The notes beneath the pieces are model-generated. The model was not told the origin of the DNA. It saw only the letters and a list, made by a program, of their open reading frames with translations, and did no database searches. Shown here one piece after another: positions 10,901-22,654 of a stretch of 64,000 bases of DNA; position 1 is the stretch's first letter, and every line of letters begins with the position of its first letter. The translations under genes and the position numbers were made by a program. Source of the stretch: Gentiana macrophylla (taxonomy: Eukaryota; Streptophyta; Magnoliopsida; Gentianales; Gentianaceae); assembly GCA_026214975.1 (NCBI GenBank), contig CM047805.1, positions 9,572,463 to 9,636,462 of the forward strand, read 5' to 3'.

Positions 10901-10905
10901 CAATC
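10901..10905. repeat. target-site duplication CAATC, right copy
   Basis: Direct repeat of 1959-1963 immediately outside the right LTR. Confidence 0.9.
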
Positions 10906-11140
10906 CGGCTAGAACACAGTTGTGATGTCGCCATTTTGAAGAGGCTATCTGGACAAGGCTAGGTGGTCTGTGAGGCGTTTAATTGCCATAAAATATTATG
11001 TTGCCTTGGAATTGCCTTTGTTAGTGGTGACGAGTTGGGAGCAGAGATGAATAATTTAGGCACGTGATTGAGAAGCAAAGCATCTTTCGATAGCAGTCCA
11101 ATTTGTAGCCGAAAAATGTCGCGTGTCGAAAATCTTACAA
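10906..11140 (-). pseudogene. copia gag fragment, right of the Tekay element
   Basis: The minus strand reads, with frame changes, an AIERCFASQSRA-like block, then LTDHLA and VLAGL, which joins directly to GPEYDALVAMVSGR at 1958 once the Tekay element and one CAATC are removed. It is the N-terminal side of the UBN2-type copia gag domain. Upstream of it, 11141-11338 shows nothing I can identify. Confidence 0.65.
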
Positions 11141-11338
11141 TGAAGGTATCTTAGGATTCTATCAATGAAAACTTAGACACGTGGTAAATATGGACTTAAA
11201 AAAGTAATAAAAGAATGAATAGCTATGTTGTAAAAGTAAGACACATAAAGGATAAAAATGCAAAAATCATGATACAAAGGTACCAGGAGTCTCTTTCTCC
11301 AATATTAAAAGGGACATTTTTTATGGCACCATACTTCT

Positions 11339-12555
11339 TGTTAGGATCGACTTTCCAGAAGTCGAATGTCACTCGTGTGGTGCCTTGAATATGTATTTAC
11401 CCAAGGCATTTATAAGTGTTCGGTGTATATCAATATCGAATACATATGAGATACACAATACTAATCGAGGCCAAACCGAGGCTAAACAAGATCGAGTAGG
11501 ACTTGAAATGTTGTAACGTTAAGCTAGAGACGGGGCTAATCAAAGGGATTTCAAAGCATAAACAAGAAGGAAGAAGTACAAGCGTGCTTAATCACGGGGT
11601 GTATCAATACAAAACGTAGCTAGCTCTACCCTTTTTAGCTCAAAACGACTATGAAAACATGATTTATATAGAAAGGTGCCATACGATACCATGTCTCGTG
11701 TACTGTTAGGCAATAATGAAGAACTATCAAGTTTCTACACTGAAGGACTCGTCCCCAAACACCAACATTTCATTTTACATTAAAACATGAATCCTAAACT
11801 TTTGGCTTTCTTTGAATCAACCATTATTCACTTTCCACAACTTTATTGTATAACTTCTTTGATTTTTTTTTTTAATTTGAGATTGAAAATAGAGAACTGC
11901 TATATACACAAGTTTATTTGGTTTGAGTCAAAGGCCATCACAAACATATTATGAAACTCGAGCTCATACCCTCCAAGTCGTGACGTAGCTCGTAAACACC
12001 AACTCCTATCACATACACACCACTCTACCACCCCACACTTGCGTAAGCAAGTGTGATCGAAAGAAAAGATTAAGCTCAACTTGTAGGTTGTTCAAGGTAA
12101 TGTAGACCACGAATAGGGCTTAAGGGTCGGATAATTACGGTGTAAGTAACGTACGGATAAGTGTCGGATGGGGGTCTAACCATCCTACCAAGGCTTAGGG
12201 GGGTTACTGTGGAATGCATAGCGGGATGGATTTTTGGCCCTGGTTGGGTCAAAGAAGCGCCAGAACTGTCATCCTAAACTCTACCAAGGTCAGCCTTTCT
12301 ATTTCGTCTCGAAGTTAATGGCATGAGTTCTGGGTACCCGAATTGTGCCTAAGTCTACCATAATCGGGCACTAGTTACCATGGTTCATGAAATAGAAGCT
12401 ATACGTTATTTAGTGCCAAGAGAAATCATTTTTCATTGAGAATATAAAGGTAATTAATGTCGTTGATTACAATTGATTACACAATATTCTTATTATCTTC
12501 TAGAGGAGTCTCAATATAGAGCCAAGCCAAGGCTCGCTAATGACTTGTGCTAACA
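11339..12555 (-). mobile_element. copia LTR (1217 bp)
   Basis: Bounded by TGTTAG at 11339 and CTAACA at 12550-12555, a 6-bp inverted terminal repeat. A G-rich purine tract (minus strand GCCCGGGGG) lies directly outside 12555. The adjoining RNase H reading frame stops 18 bases inside the LTR, as copia pol frames often do. No second LTR copy is in the window. Confidence 0.72.
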
Positions 12556-13060
12556 CCCCCGGGCAATCCTATGGGCACATGGTGGACATGGAGATTGGTC
12601 TTCAATGTCTGAAAGCATGGTTGGAGAAGAGGGTTGGTAAGGATATCCGCCAGTTGATCCCCGGTGGAGACATAGCCGACTTGAACAAGTTTACAGGCGA
12701 CGAGCTCTCGAACATGATGTACATCGATTTCAATGTGTTTGGAGTGACAATGAAAGACGGGATTCACTCCAGGATATGCGGAACAAACATTTACTACAAG
12801 ATCGGAGGAGGCATACGCGGAAAGGGTAGCTCACAGAGAAGAGAGACTAGCAATTGAACTTCAGTAGCAGTGGTGGAAACGGCTTTATATTCGGCTTCAG
12901 TGCTTCTTTTAGCCACAGTAAGTTGCAGCTTGTAGGACCAGCTGACTAGATTCGAACCAAGATAAATACAATAGCCACAAATAGAGCGACGGTCATCGGG
13001 ATCAGATGCCCAGTCGGAATCGGAGTAGGCGTGGAGTTGAGTGGGGGATGAAGCCGATAA
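12537..13060 (-). pseudogene. copia RNase H, C-terminal end of pol
   Basis: The minus strand contains HAYSDSDWASDPDDRRSICG, a VAKRSTEAEYKAV motif, NPVFHCHSKHIEIDVHHVRE and VGYVSTGDQLADILTNPL, all typical of copia RNase H. One frame change lies near 12780. The rest of pol is missing, because at 13061 the sequence changes abruptly to another element's LTR. Confidence 0.88.
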
Positions 13061-13351
13061 TATCCTCCAAATTCAGCCAAATATTTGACATTTATTTAAC
13101 TAATATTGCATAGTAAAATATATATTATATTGCTATAATAAGGGCCTTAATGTTGGGCCATTATTCAGCAAAATTTCAAAAGCATAGATAATGAACTTAG
13201 TTTTTCCACAAGCTACATTCTTGGACTTGGACTCTTCCATTATTAATTGGACTAATTTTTCCAAGGCTTTGAGTCTCTTTTGCATTGGAGTCTAGTTTCA
13301 TGACCAACCCGAAATGTTAATGGATCATATGCGTGTAGTGGATCCGATTCA
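13061..13351 (-). repeat. truncated 3' LTR of non-autonomous element
   Basis: Aligns with 15101-15390 over its whole length with scattered differences. It ends in CGATTCA at 13351, followed on the plus strand by a pyrimidine run that is the complement of the purine tract. Truncated at 13061. Confidence 0.8.
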
Positions 13352-13404
13352 TATCGACCCTCCCGGTTGCGTAGGATTCGTCTTTCTAATCGTAAAGACG
13401 TCAT

Positions 13405-13848
13405 TTATCGATCAATTTGCACAAAGTCTAAAGAACCCACAAAAAATGTCAATGTTCTTCCGGGATTAAATATAATGCATAAAGACAACTTCAAATTATC
13501 GGCATGGTGATACGGCGATCCATTCTTTAATGAAAAATCAGAAATAGCTCTTGGCTTGATGTAAATGTGGTTGAAGACCTGGGAAGAAGCAATATAATCA
13601 CCACAATTCGTATACTGTGAAGTATCAACATATGCACAAAACGGATCAATGAATGTATGCTCCGGTTTGCCATTAATATGATCAGGATCAAGACAAATAA
13701 AAGGCAATATAGGGGCTGGATTGGAGGTATCCAATAGTTCGGTGTCCACTTCATGAGGTTGATCATCATGTACCTTTTCATCCACAAATTCAGGTGCACC
13801 CATCTCCGTTTTATCACCAACAAATATAGGAGTAGTTTCTTCCGCCAC
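13405..13848 (-). CDS. internal ORF of non-autonomous element, unknown
   Basis: A 147-codon frame with an acidic N-terminus and many Asp/Pro residues (PEFVDEKVHDDQPHEVDTEL). No known domain is recognised. It lies downstream of, and in a different frame from, the charged ORF at 13940-14395, with a short broken stretch between. Its C-terminus contains a KNGSPYHHADNLKLSL-like block seen in proteins carried by several plant non-autonomous elements, by impression only. It probably belongs to the element rather than the host. Confidence 0.45.
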   Translation of the reverse strand: MAEETTPIFVGDKTEMGAPEFVDEKVHDDQPHEVDTELLDTSNPAPILPFICLDPDHINGKPEHTFIDPFCAYVDTSQYTNCGDYIASSQVFNHIYIKPRAISDFSLKNGSPYHHADNLKLSLCIIFNPGRTLTFFVGSLDFVQIDR

Positions 13849-13939
13849 TCACCACACTCTCTCATTTCTCTTTGATTGTTTCCACAAATTCCTCTTCAAC
13901 TGGTGGCTCATATGATTCCACTGTCATCTCAATCTCAGG

Positions 13940-14395
13940 CTACTCAAGCTCATCAATTTCGAATTGTAATTCATAATTCAACTCCTCAGAATTAAATTTC
14001 TCTTCATGAATTGGAGCAACAATTGTATTCTCAACAATAAGATCACAAGACTTATTTGCCAACACTTTTACCACATCAACATGTTGATCAGCATTCAATT
14101 TCAAAGTCAGACAATCATACCTTTTACCATACTTCTTGAAGAATTGTTCGTCTTCTTTCTTCCTCTGTTCAGCTTGTTTCTTCCATTTATCCTTCATCTC
14201 TCGAAGCTCATACTCTATGTCCTGTTGACGTTGTAATTCCTCATTGCGAATTCGTCTCTCCCTGACTCTCCTCTTTCTCCTTTCCTCCGCGTTCAATTCT
14301 CTCAAAATTTCCTCTTTATGACGCCGAACTATTTCCGAATAATACTTTCTAGAATCATATTCATATGTATATTGATAGCCATCAAAGACAAGCAT
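13940..14395 (-). CDS. charged coiled-coil ORF of non-autonomous element
   Basis: 152 codons. The N-terminus reads MLVFDGYQYTYEYDSRKYY. Residues about 25-85 are extremely Arg/Glu/Lys-rich, with a heptad-like pattern that predicts a long coiled coil. The C-terminal third is acidic. It is not homologous to any gag I recognise. The frame ends in a TAG after DELE and then stays open for about 27 more codons (PEIEMTVESYEPPVEEEF), so the stop may be a CAG-to-TAG change. Position and strand match a structural ORF after the primer site. Confidence 0.5.
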   Translation of the reverse strand: MLVFDGYQYTYEYDSRKYYSEIVRRHKEEILRELNAEERRKRRVRERRIRNEELQRQQDIEYELREMKDKWKKQAEQRKKEDEQFFKKYGKRYDCLTLKLNADQHVDVVKVLANKSCDLIVENTIVAPIHEEKFNSEELNYELQFEIDELE

Positions 14396-14535
14396 CGTTG
14401 ATCGTATGGCTATATCTCTTTTTTTTAAACTTGTTGCTCATATGGAACATAATTTTTTTTTCACGAATTTCTTTTTTTTTTCTGGCTAAGAAAGAAAAAA
14501 GAAAGGTAGGATATAATACCGTCAATCCGTTGTTT

Positions 14536-14546
14536 TCTAATACCAA
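14536..14546 (-). other. primer-binding-site-like sequence
   Basis: The minus strand reads TTGGTATTAGA, one base inside the CA end of the 5' LTR. It resembles the tRNA-Met site TTGGTATCAGA with one change. Confidence 0.6.
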
Positions 14547-14547
14547 C

Positions 14548-15390
14548 TGAAGTGAACCGGGAAAAGGTTGACTTGATTTAAAACTTGGATCATGGATTTG
14601 AAGGTATTTGGGAAAGGGTCCTCGACACAACCACAACCTGTGTGGAAGCACCTTGGAATCAATAAGCTCCTTGACACAGTCACAACTTGTGTGAAAGCAC
14701 CTTGGAATTACTTCGACACTTAGAAAACTTGTTTCTAAGCACCTCAGTATTTTGGGATATCCACAAGGATTGCTTAAGTTCTTTATAATCCCAACTTTAG
14801 AATTCTCTTTCCAGAGTAACTCACACAACACTTTAATAGTGAAATATATTTTTATATTGATCAAAGTCTGAATTTCAAGTTACAAAAGCTTGGGTATTTA
14901 TAGGACAAAAATAAAGATATAAAATAAGATGAAAAATCTTCCTAAAAAAATAAACAAAAGTGGCGCCCCAAACAAACTAGATTTATTGCATCTTGATTCA
15001 ATGTAGCTTGAATACATTCATGCATCTTGGTTCAATGTATTTTGCTTTTCCAAAACTTTACTTCTTCACCTTCCATCTTGCAAAATGTGTGGCGCCATAT
15101 TATCCTCCAAATTCAGCCAAATATTTGATATTTATTTAATTAATATTGCATAATAAAATATTTATTATATTGGTATAATAAGGGCCTTAATGTTGGGCCA
15201 TTATTCAAGCAGCCCATAAGAATAGATAATAGACTTAGTTTTCCACATGCTACATTCTTGGACTTGGACTCTTCTATTATTAATTGGGCTAATTTTTCCA
15301 AGGCTTTGAGTATCTTTTTACGTTGGAGCCTAGTTTTAGGACCAACCCGAAATGTTAATGGATCATATGTAGGTAGTGGATCCGGATTCA
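14548..15390 (-). repeat. 5' LTR of non-autonomous element (843 bp)
   Basis: Plus-strand ends TGAAGTGAACC and CCGGATTCA. A minus-strand TATA box (TATAAATA) lies at 14895-14902. A direct repeat of a ~50-bp ACAACC-TGTGTGGAAGCACCTTGGAAT unit occurs at about 14628-14705. Confidence 0.75.
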
Positions 15391-15537
15391 TATAATTTTG
15401 TCTACTGAGTGAAGTCGATTAATGTCAAGTCTTTCAACATTTGACAAGAATGAATCTCTATTTCTTACCTTTGATTCCTTACTGAGTTTGAGCACGAGAT
15501 CACTTATTTTTTTTGGAATAAGAAAATAAGTAGGTAC

Positions 15538-15587
15538 CTGAAGTGTATGATGGTGAGCTTGAGGAGCAAGCTTAGGATGGAGTTCAT
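15538..15587 (-). CDS. possible first exon encoding a signal-peptide-like start
   Basis: From ATG at 15587 the minus strand reads MNSILSLLLKLTIIHF, a hydrophobic leader, then CAG|GTACC, a good splice donor. A TATAAATA box lies about 130 bases upstream (15719-15726). No second exon can be recognised before the LTR at 15390, so if real the gene was cut by that insertion. The piece is very short and the reading could be chance. Confidence 0.2.
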
Positions 15588-15718
15588 GAGGTTTGATTAC
15601 GCTTAACTGATGGTTTTAGTTTGTTTGCTTTTTGTAAGGTATGAATGTCAATAATCTAATAGTGGTTTCAGTTATTTATGAACCTAGTTACGACATCAGT
15701 CTTATTTTGAGGTGTTGT

Positions 15719-15726
15719 ATTTATAG
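15719..15726 (-). promoter_or_regulatory. TATA-box candidate
   Basis: The minus strand reads TATAAATA within CTTCTATAAATACAAC, the spacing and context of a plant core promoter. The only frame nearby that it could serve is the weak exon at 15587. It could also be an old LTR promoter. Confidence 0.25.
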
Positions 15727-16465
15727 AAGACCTTGATGACGTGTCCCTCGAATCTCATAATGTTTTTTTCTTCAGCATTTTCTTTATTATTCGGATATAT
15801 GTCAGGCTTGCATGAGTTATCGGGTTTCTTTAGAAGTCACACGCTGAACTTTTCATTATCAAATAAGAACTCGCTATCTGAAAGCGGTGCATGGAAATTA
15901 TATGAAAATGCACAACCAGCTCTCTGATACTATGTAGAAAATATAGAGTCTGTAACATATATATGACAAAACTTCGTCGTCAGAATCTAAGTTATAAAAT
16001 GAGAGAAATTCATCGATTAAAATAATTAATGGGTGAAACAACATTCTTTATCATCTTATGACGAGTCGTTACGTATTGTTTATTGATTCAACTATTCCAT
16101 CTCTGATCCGTCTTCAAGAAAGGTCAACATGCAATCCCAAATCGAGAGTATGTCAATGTCATTTCTTTATAAAAAATTCAGATGATTTCCTGTGTCCGGA
16201 TTAAGGATATTGGATCCTTCTTCAATTTTCAAAGTCGAACCTTTTCTTTAGCTTAGGTCTTGACGTTTCTTTTGCCTCATCCAAACACAATATTGTGGTT
16301 ATGCTATTGATTGACTGTTTGTCAATAATTAATCTCCCAGAATCTTGCATTAAATTATACTTTGCTTTTTCAACAAATAAAATAAAATAAAAAAGGCATT
16401 GTGTCTATCGTATCATATAAAATAAATACAAGCACAAAATAAATAAATGCGTAAAGAACTTGGTA

Positions 16466-17451
16466 TGATCATGGACTTTTCTAGAGTGCGGTTTCAATAC
16501 AAATCGATGAAACCATGCGGTCACAATCTAAGTTAGTTGCAACCGCCAATAGGATCTTCAATGCGCCATTCTCCAATGGGATCTTCATTTTCGCTCTTTC
16601 TTTGGTCTCCATCTTCTGCTCCATTCTTGTTACATTCAATAATAAATACACCCGCCACGCACGGGAGGGAGCTAACGGGGAATGGGATAAATGCGAAAAA
16701 TAAACTGAGTCACGTTTTCATAACGGCATAGACAACTTTTAAACCAACAGAAAATTTAAATCATTCACATCTATCCTATCGGTGAGTCAGCGATCAATCG
16801 GGGTCCATATAATCATATTATATCTACTATATCTAATCCATACAATAAAATCTTATGAAAAAGATAAAATTAAAATTTAACTACTTCCGTCTTAATTAAT
16901 CAATTAACATTTAATCCATTAAATAATTTTATCTAATCAATTAACTAATTAACATTTAATTAATTAAATGATTTTAATCGAAATAAAATTAACGATTGAT
17001 TTTAATTTTAATTTTAATTAATTAGAACTATTCTAAAATTAAATTAAAATTAAATCCTCTTTTGTTTCTTTCCTTTTGATTCGTAATCAAAAGGGATGTC
17101 GATTGGTTTCTAAACCATGACACGACTAAACAACGAGATATCTATGCACAATAAATATCACGGGACTAAAAAAGTCGAGCACATCGAATTAACGAAGAGT
17201 GGGTTCACCGAGAATCAATCACTCAACCTCGACTTAACGTATCGTGATTTGAATCTTGCATCTATCGACTAATCACAACTATGAACTATATTGAAACATA
17301 AAATCACAAAACAAAATAATTTCTTTTAGTATATCGTTTACTTAATCAAAATATATCATCTTTTAATTACGTGATTTAAACGATAAAATTAACTACGCAC
17401 GCAAAAAAACACGCTTATTGCTTAAGCTCAAGCTCGCTCTCTTTACCACTT
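16466..17451 (-). mobile_element. copia A leader, second copy (unoccupied site)
   Basis: Matches 59011-59956 almost base for base, from TTTCAATACAAATCGA to the primer site. Its left end continues through GTGCGGTTTCAATAC, so here the target used by copia B (CGGTT, 16489-16493) is uninterrupted. On the minus strand it lies directly downstream of the LTR at 17452-19472. Homology to the other A sequence ends near 16466. The region is AT-rich, with no open frame of note. Confidence 0.7.
17437..17448 (-). other. primer binding site of copia A (altered)
   Basis: The minus strand reads TGGTAAAGAGAG. The matching site at 59943-59954 reads TGGTAGCAGAGC, close to a tRNA-Met site. The difference falls on a CTG/CAG. 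Confidence 0.6.
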
Positions 17452-18169
17452 TGTTAGGAAATCTCTGCGGAACGCAGCGAATTCAAAAATTTGATTTCCT
17501 TTTACCCAAGATCAACTTCGTTTAAGCAATAAACGAATAAACTAAAGACGGTGGTTACCTTGGTTGATCTAAAAGATCGACGCTTTGACCGTCTGGAGAG
17601 TAGTTCAAAGATGGAGCCGCCCAAGTGTTCGGCCTCTGCCGCCACCACGAGCAGACCGCGGAATCCCACCATGGATTGCTACACTGAAAAGTTCCGATTG
17701 CTAGACCGGACCTTTTCTTCCCTCACAAACTCACTATAGGAAGCCCTCTTTCTTACACAAGAACTATGAGTTCTTGCAATTTTTCACAAGAACAATTGCT
17801 CTTGGAAGAATGGTGTGTGAAGAGCTTGGCAAGCCCTCTTATTTATACTAGAGAGAGCACCCCTATTGCTTGGAGAGAGGAGAAGAAAAAATCTCTTTCC
17901 AATAAAATAAGGAAAAATAATTAATGTGATTGATTTATCTCTTTTAATTTAATATCTTATATTAAATGAATCCATAATTTATAATTCTCCAATATCTTAT
18001 ATTGAATGCAAATTATGTTATTACCATAAATCAATTTACACATGTGTATATATCACATATATATATTATCACACATATAAATCCATTTATATATATAAAC
18101 ATATGCACCACTTAAATATGCATCCTTTGACACGTGAATGTACATACATACACAATTCACGCCAATATG

Positions 18170-18202
<33 letters not shown>

Positions 18203-19472
18203 TAATATCTAATATTAATATATAGTATACTAATTAATTAAATTGCACAATCCAAGTGTATCTTATACACTCCAAAATTGCGCCACCTTTAGCCAATAAA
18301 TTGGCATCCGGAATATTCTTTAATTAATATAATATTATTAATATCTTGTATTTAATTTATTCAAAATAAATAAATACCACCATATTAATTTAACACTATA
18401 ACTTTTATAGTCTCGAGATAAACTTTCCTTATTTGGTTATCATCTATAACCACATTTTAATCCGGCTAGATGTTCATATGTGTGTGACCCGATAGGCTTC
18501 CGAATATGTTGGCCGTAGACACAAAGTGCAAATTACGAAGATGCCCTTCATGCCTAACGATCACGGGATAGCGTCTAGCAACACACCGTGACCCCCAATC
18601 ATCGGAAGAGTCAAATGCAATGACTACTACCTTTCTTGTGAAACAGTTACCGTGTAACTTACAATCCTATCGCTGTAATAATATCCATACGGTCGTTAGT
18701 CGAGTGTCAAAACATCAACGACCGTATCTTATAATCTAGATATCAAGCTCTCTCGAAGTAACTCATTTACTCCCACTTTGCAAAGATTCACGAGAGTAAG
18801 ACATTCCTTATAAGAAGGCCATTTCGGATATTCGATCCCAATCATAGGATACGCTATTCCCGGACGACCAATCATGTATACTCCGCATGCTTCAGTATCA
18901 TACCCAATCACTACCGCATGATCGCCCCGTGGCTAGGGGAAATCTTAATAGTGTCAAAGCATGACAATCCACACCGTGATGCCATGAAGACTCCGGTCAA
19001 AAGGATAATTACACAACCGTCACATAGTGTGACACTTATCCGTGTAAGTGGGTCAGTCTAACGTACGCATTCTCTAATACACGTCCATGTACGGTCCAAG
19101 TGTCTACTACACTTCGATAGACGAGATCTATCTCTGCCTTTCTTAAAGACGAAAGACATCTCAATACGTGCTAGTCTGCTTTATACTATCAATGCCCTGT
19201 TTAATAGTACATCGCCTGTAGACATTTAAGTATCAAACTTATTAAAGTGATTAGAGATCTCATCAACTATAATCGCCTATCACGGTTTCTCTATCACGAT
19301 TTAATACTAAGGCGTTATCATATAACAATTCATAATTGGTTCTTTAAAAGAACATATATATGACAAATGTAAAAGCCATTTAATAAATGTATAAACATAA
19401 AGAAATAGTAGAAATGATCCGACCCGGTCGGATCCGGTCCAACCCGATTGGGTATAGGACACTATTTCAACA
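17452..19472 (-). mobile_element. copia A 3' LTR (2021 bp)
   Basis: On the plus strand it starts TGTTAGGAAATC and ends CACTATTTCAACA. It is ~95% similar to 59957-61980. A minus-strand TATA box TATAAATA lies at 17840-17847. A (TA)n tract is at about 18170-18190 and a GATCCGACCCGGTCGGATC palindrome at about 19413-19433. On its right is a purine tract (minus strand CAAGTGGGAGAT) and degenerate copia pol. On its left is a primer site, so internal sequence flanks both sides. Confidence 0.82.
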
Positions 19473-22400
19473 ATCTCCCACTTGGCCTAAAACCAATCAC
19501 TCGCACACACAAGACCAAGTTGAAACACAAGAATCTCATGCAATACTCGCAACCAGCCCTAGCCATAAACGGATCGCTATCCGTGGGGACTCAGACTATC
19601 TTCATATTACGTTCCAAATGACCAAGTCAAAGGAACCGCCTCAACACACACACGAATCTCTGACGAGACCCTGGTCCTTGCTTCAAGCAATGAATCCACT
19701 TACTATATCAGCTATATAGAAAAGGTGGAAGAACCGTACAAGGTTCAATAATGAACCTTCTAGATTCATGTACTGCTCCCGCTGCGCCTCTAAGGCACTA
19801 CTGTGTTTTGGCCTAGTTGTAGAATTTACAGTGACCCATCGCTAAGAACATTTCCACTCAACAGTATCACTTATTCAAAGTGATCGCAAACCCAGCATCA
19901 GAGCTCCCACTCGCCTTCATAAGACTCAGGATATACGTCTGTATAACTATATTTATCTAACTCCAAGTTTCGATAAACCAGGAATTCTTCCTTAACTTGT
20001 TTAAGGATATTCTCGACATTCACCAGATTTACTTTCATACTTGCTCATGACTATTCATGGACTATGAACATCTGGCATTACTTTTATGATGGTTCCTATC
20101 GCATTATCAAAGGAAACCTTCCACAAGCATCATCTTTCATCTTACCTTTAGGACGAACGTCCTAACATAGATAGATCTTGAGAACACTGGCTAGCAGTAT
20201 CCCCGTCGCGATCTATGCTAAACTCCTTTTAGCATCACATCTATATAGGTAAACTATAATCTAACAGCAGTTAAATCTATCACTACAGATTCTTATTTCT
20301 AAAAATAAGAACTGCCAATCCAAGTGCTTTCGTAAAAACCTTGAACTACCAAACATTAATTGACTGTGACATGGGGTGACAATTCTCGAGAGAGATATCC
20401 AATACCTTACTCGAAATCGTAACACACTCCCACTATCCATATTGCACATGGGCATATCCTTCTTTTGACTAAATCAAACTCCTTTGATTATCAAACAAAG
20501 AAATCGTCTAGAGAAACTTGTTTGAGTCCATAAATGGATCTCGCGGGCTTACACATCATGTTATTGTCTGTGAACATCGAGCTGTCTACCCATCGTCTTC
20601 AACACTATCATATAGCCATGATACGAAGTTATAACAAGTATCATCTGATTAGAACTGGGCTCAGCTGGCAGCATAAAGGTAATTACAAGGTTTACACCCC
20701 GTACCCCTCAGCCGTCACTATAGCCTGATAGTAATCATATTACAATCCATGTCAGCCTTTCAGGGACATTCCCTTTAGGTAAGACAGACTAGGTTCACAA
20801 CCTGGTTGTCACTAATGGAATCTAATTCAGATTTATGGCTCCTGGCCATATCTCTCAAACCTGCCTTTTAAACATTCTTTCATAAGTCGTGAGATATACA
20901 TTCATCAAGATGAACATACCAGCAGCCCTTTTGGGCTTGAGGTTATCCACAGACTTACAGAACTTTTATGTGCACTGAGCAGTGATCTACACCTCATCGC
21001 TATGCGGCGTCTGCTCACGTTCCATTGGTTGAATATATCTTTGTGGTTCTCAAACTCTTTTGAGATCTTATTCACTCCCACTGTTTCTTTTGGAAGAAAC
21101 ACTTCCTCTAGAAGACAGCATGTTTGGAGACAAACATTTTGCTCCACGGACAAGTAAATAATATCTAGCATGCTAGCTAAGATATTCCACAAAGTTGCAT
21201 GTGTCGTACTAGGTTCCAAGCCTTTCTGACTCTGCCTATGACAACTTCAAATCATCGGTTAAGATAGATTCGACATTATCATCTTCCATATCTAATATGG
21301 AATTTATTCAACCTTTATTTTGGAACTAGGTTAAGTATAAGGGCACTATCCCAAAACGGGTAAAGGATACTTCGCATGGCTTGCGTCACACTTTTATCAT
21401 ATAAAGTGTTGTTTCCATTTTAGGAGCACAATCTAATTGCGTATCCCAAAGATGGTATCCTTCAAGGAAGAATCTTATTCCTTTCAGACGACTTCTGAAA
21501 CACCCTTCAGGTATTAATTACTTCAGTCCAATTGAAGATTAATTCCTAAGTAGCTCATCAATCTCATATTCGTACTAGCTCGAACTTTTCGGGCTTTCCG
21601 AATTATGCACTTCCCTGAGTACACTTGACTATTTCAAAAAATAGTCGTAGAGACTAATAAACAATTATTTGTGGCATTAATTGTCACAAGCCAACAAACA
21701 TCGGTATGTTTAGCCTTTGGACAACTTTCTAGATTTTAAAACCTTTTCATAAAAGGGTATTTTAGTCATCGTTAGATAAGATACGTATTACCCACATGAT
21801 TCATAATCATATGGTTCAACATCATCAGAATGACGTTTAGTTACACGCTTTCCTTCTAGAGACTATGTCTAGAATGCCCACAAATCAAGGATAACAGCCA
21901 TACAAATATTTAGTTGAGATCTCATCACATATATCAACTATATAGTGACAACGATCTAGTATGTTAGATTCAGTGACCTTCCAACTTTATCAGAATAACA
22001 TTTATTCTTTACAATTGAATATGTATACTAAATCCTAACAAATAACTGAAAACGTATTCTTCATAAGAACCGGAACATAATAACATTTATTTAGTTCCCT
22101 TATCAGTTTACTAGACCCAGAGTATGGTAAGTGTTACAACATTTGTTTAACCTTCCATATCTGTATTTAATCTTTCTAATTTAATCACACTCGTAAGATA
22201 TCATGTATCTAAGAGTTGACTTGAACTTAGATAGATTTATCTCAACTCACTTGCCTAGAATAGAAACTTCAATAAGTTCTCTATTTACGCACATGCCCTA
22301 ACTTTCCTTTTTAATCCTTTAAGCACTTGTAAATATTTCTTAGTGTAGTCTTCATAAGATTTAAGAAAGATCACATGAGCTGTGTCTTGATTTCCTTTCA

Positions 22401-22649
22401 TAAAGAAAATCTAAAGTTTATTAAATAGTTTATTTAACCTTTTAAATCGTATTTAAAACATTAACTATTTAATTAACCTTTAAGCAATGGTAGAATTAAG
22501 TCGATAATTAAATCTTATAATTTTGAAAACAACCTTTCCAAAATTAGATGTGGTCATTCTTATCCAACGTTTGAATTAATTGTCATCATATGACTGAATG
22601 ATCATATTGGATCGTATCCAATGTCATGATCATGGACTTTTCCTAGGTG
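19473..22649 (-). pseudogene. copia A internal region, degenerate pol
   Basis: Directly right of the LTR is the purine tract CAAGTGGGAGAT (minus strand). At about 19935-20060 the minus strand still reads an RT-to-RNase H block, VENILKQVKEEFLVYRNLEL then YTD. At 20905-21219 an open frame ends an integrase-like stretch (CCLLEEVFLPKE). Everything between is broken by frequent stops, and protease and gag are not recognisable. The region ends at the CGGTT target where copia B entered and resumes at 59011. At about 3.2 kb plus 0.95 kb of leader, the total is near the usual copia internal length. Confidence 0.6.
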
Positions 22650-22654
22650 CGGTT
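22650..22654. repeat. target-site duplication CGGTT, left of copia B
   Basis: CGGTT precedes the TGAATGATGC end of the LTR and matches CGGTT at 59006-59010. The unoccupied form GTGCGGTTTCAATAC is at 16486-16500. Confidence 0.8.

Larger units (their letters stand above)
13061..15390 (-). mobile_element. non-autonomous LTR retrotransposon, 3' LTR truncated
   Basis: Two copies of a sequence starting TATCCTCCAAATTCAGCC (13061 and about 15101) and ending GGATTCA or CGATTCA mark the LTRs. The right one (14548-15390, TGAA...TTCA) is complete. The left keeps only its first ~290 bp and is cut at the copia junction. A primer-site-like TTGGTATTAGA lies just inside the right LTR, and a GGGAGGG purine stretch lies before the left one. 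The interior has no protease, RT or integrase, only ORFs of unknown function. TATAA at 15391-15395 may be a target duplication but cannot be paired. Confidence 0.75.
15391..16465. other. low-copy stretch between repeats
   Basis: No second copy of this kilobase is visible in the window and no element ends can be defined with confidence. A sequence TGTAGAAAATATAGAG at about 15932, preceded by a TATCAGAGAGC-like string on the minus strand, hints at an old LTR edge, but the partner is missing. A weak promoter-plus-exon candidate on the minus strand is listed separately. Confidence 0.3.
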
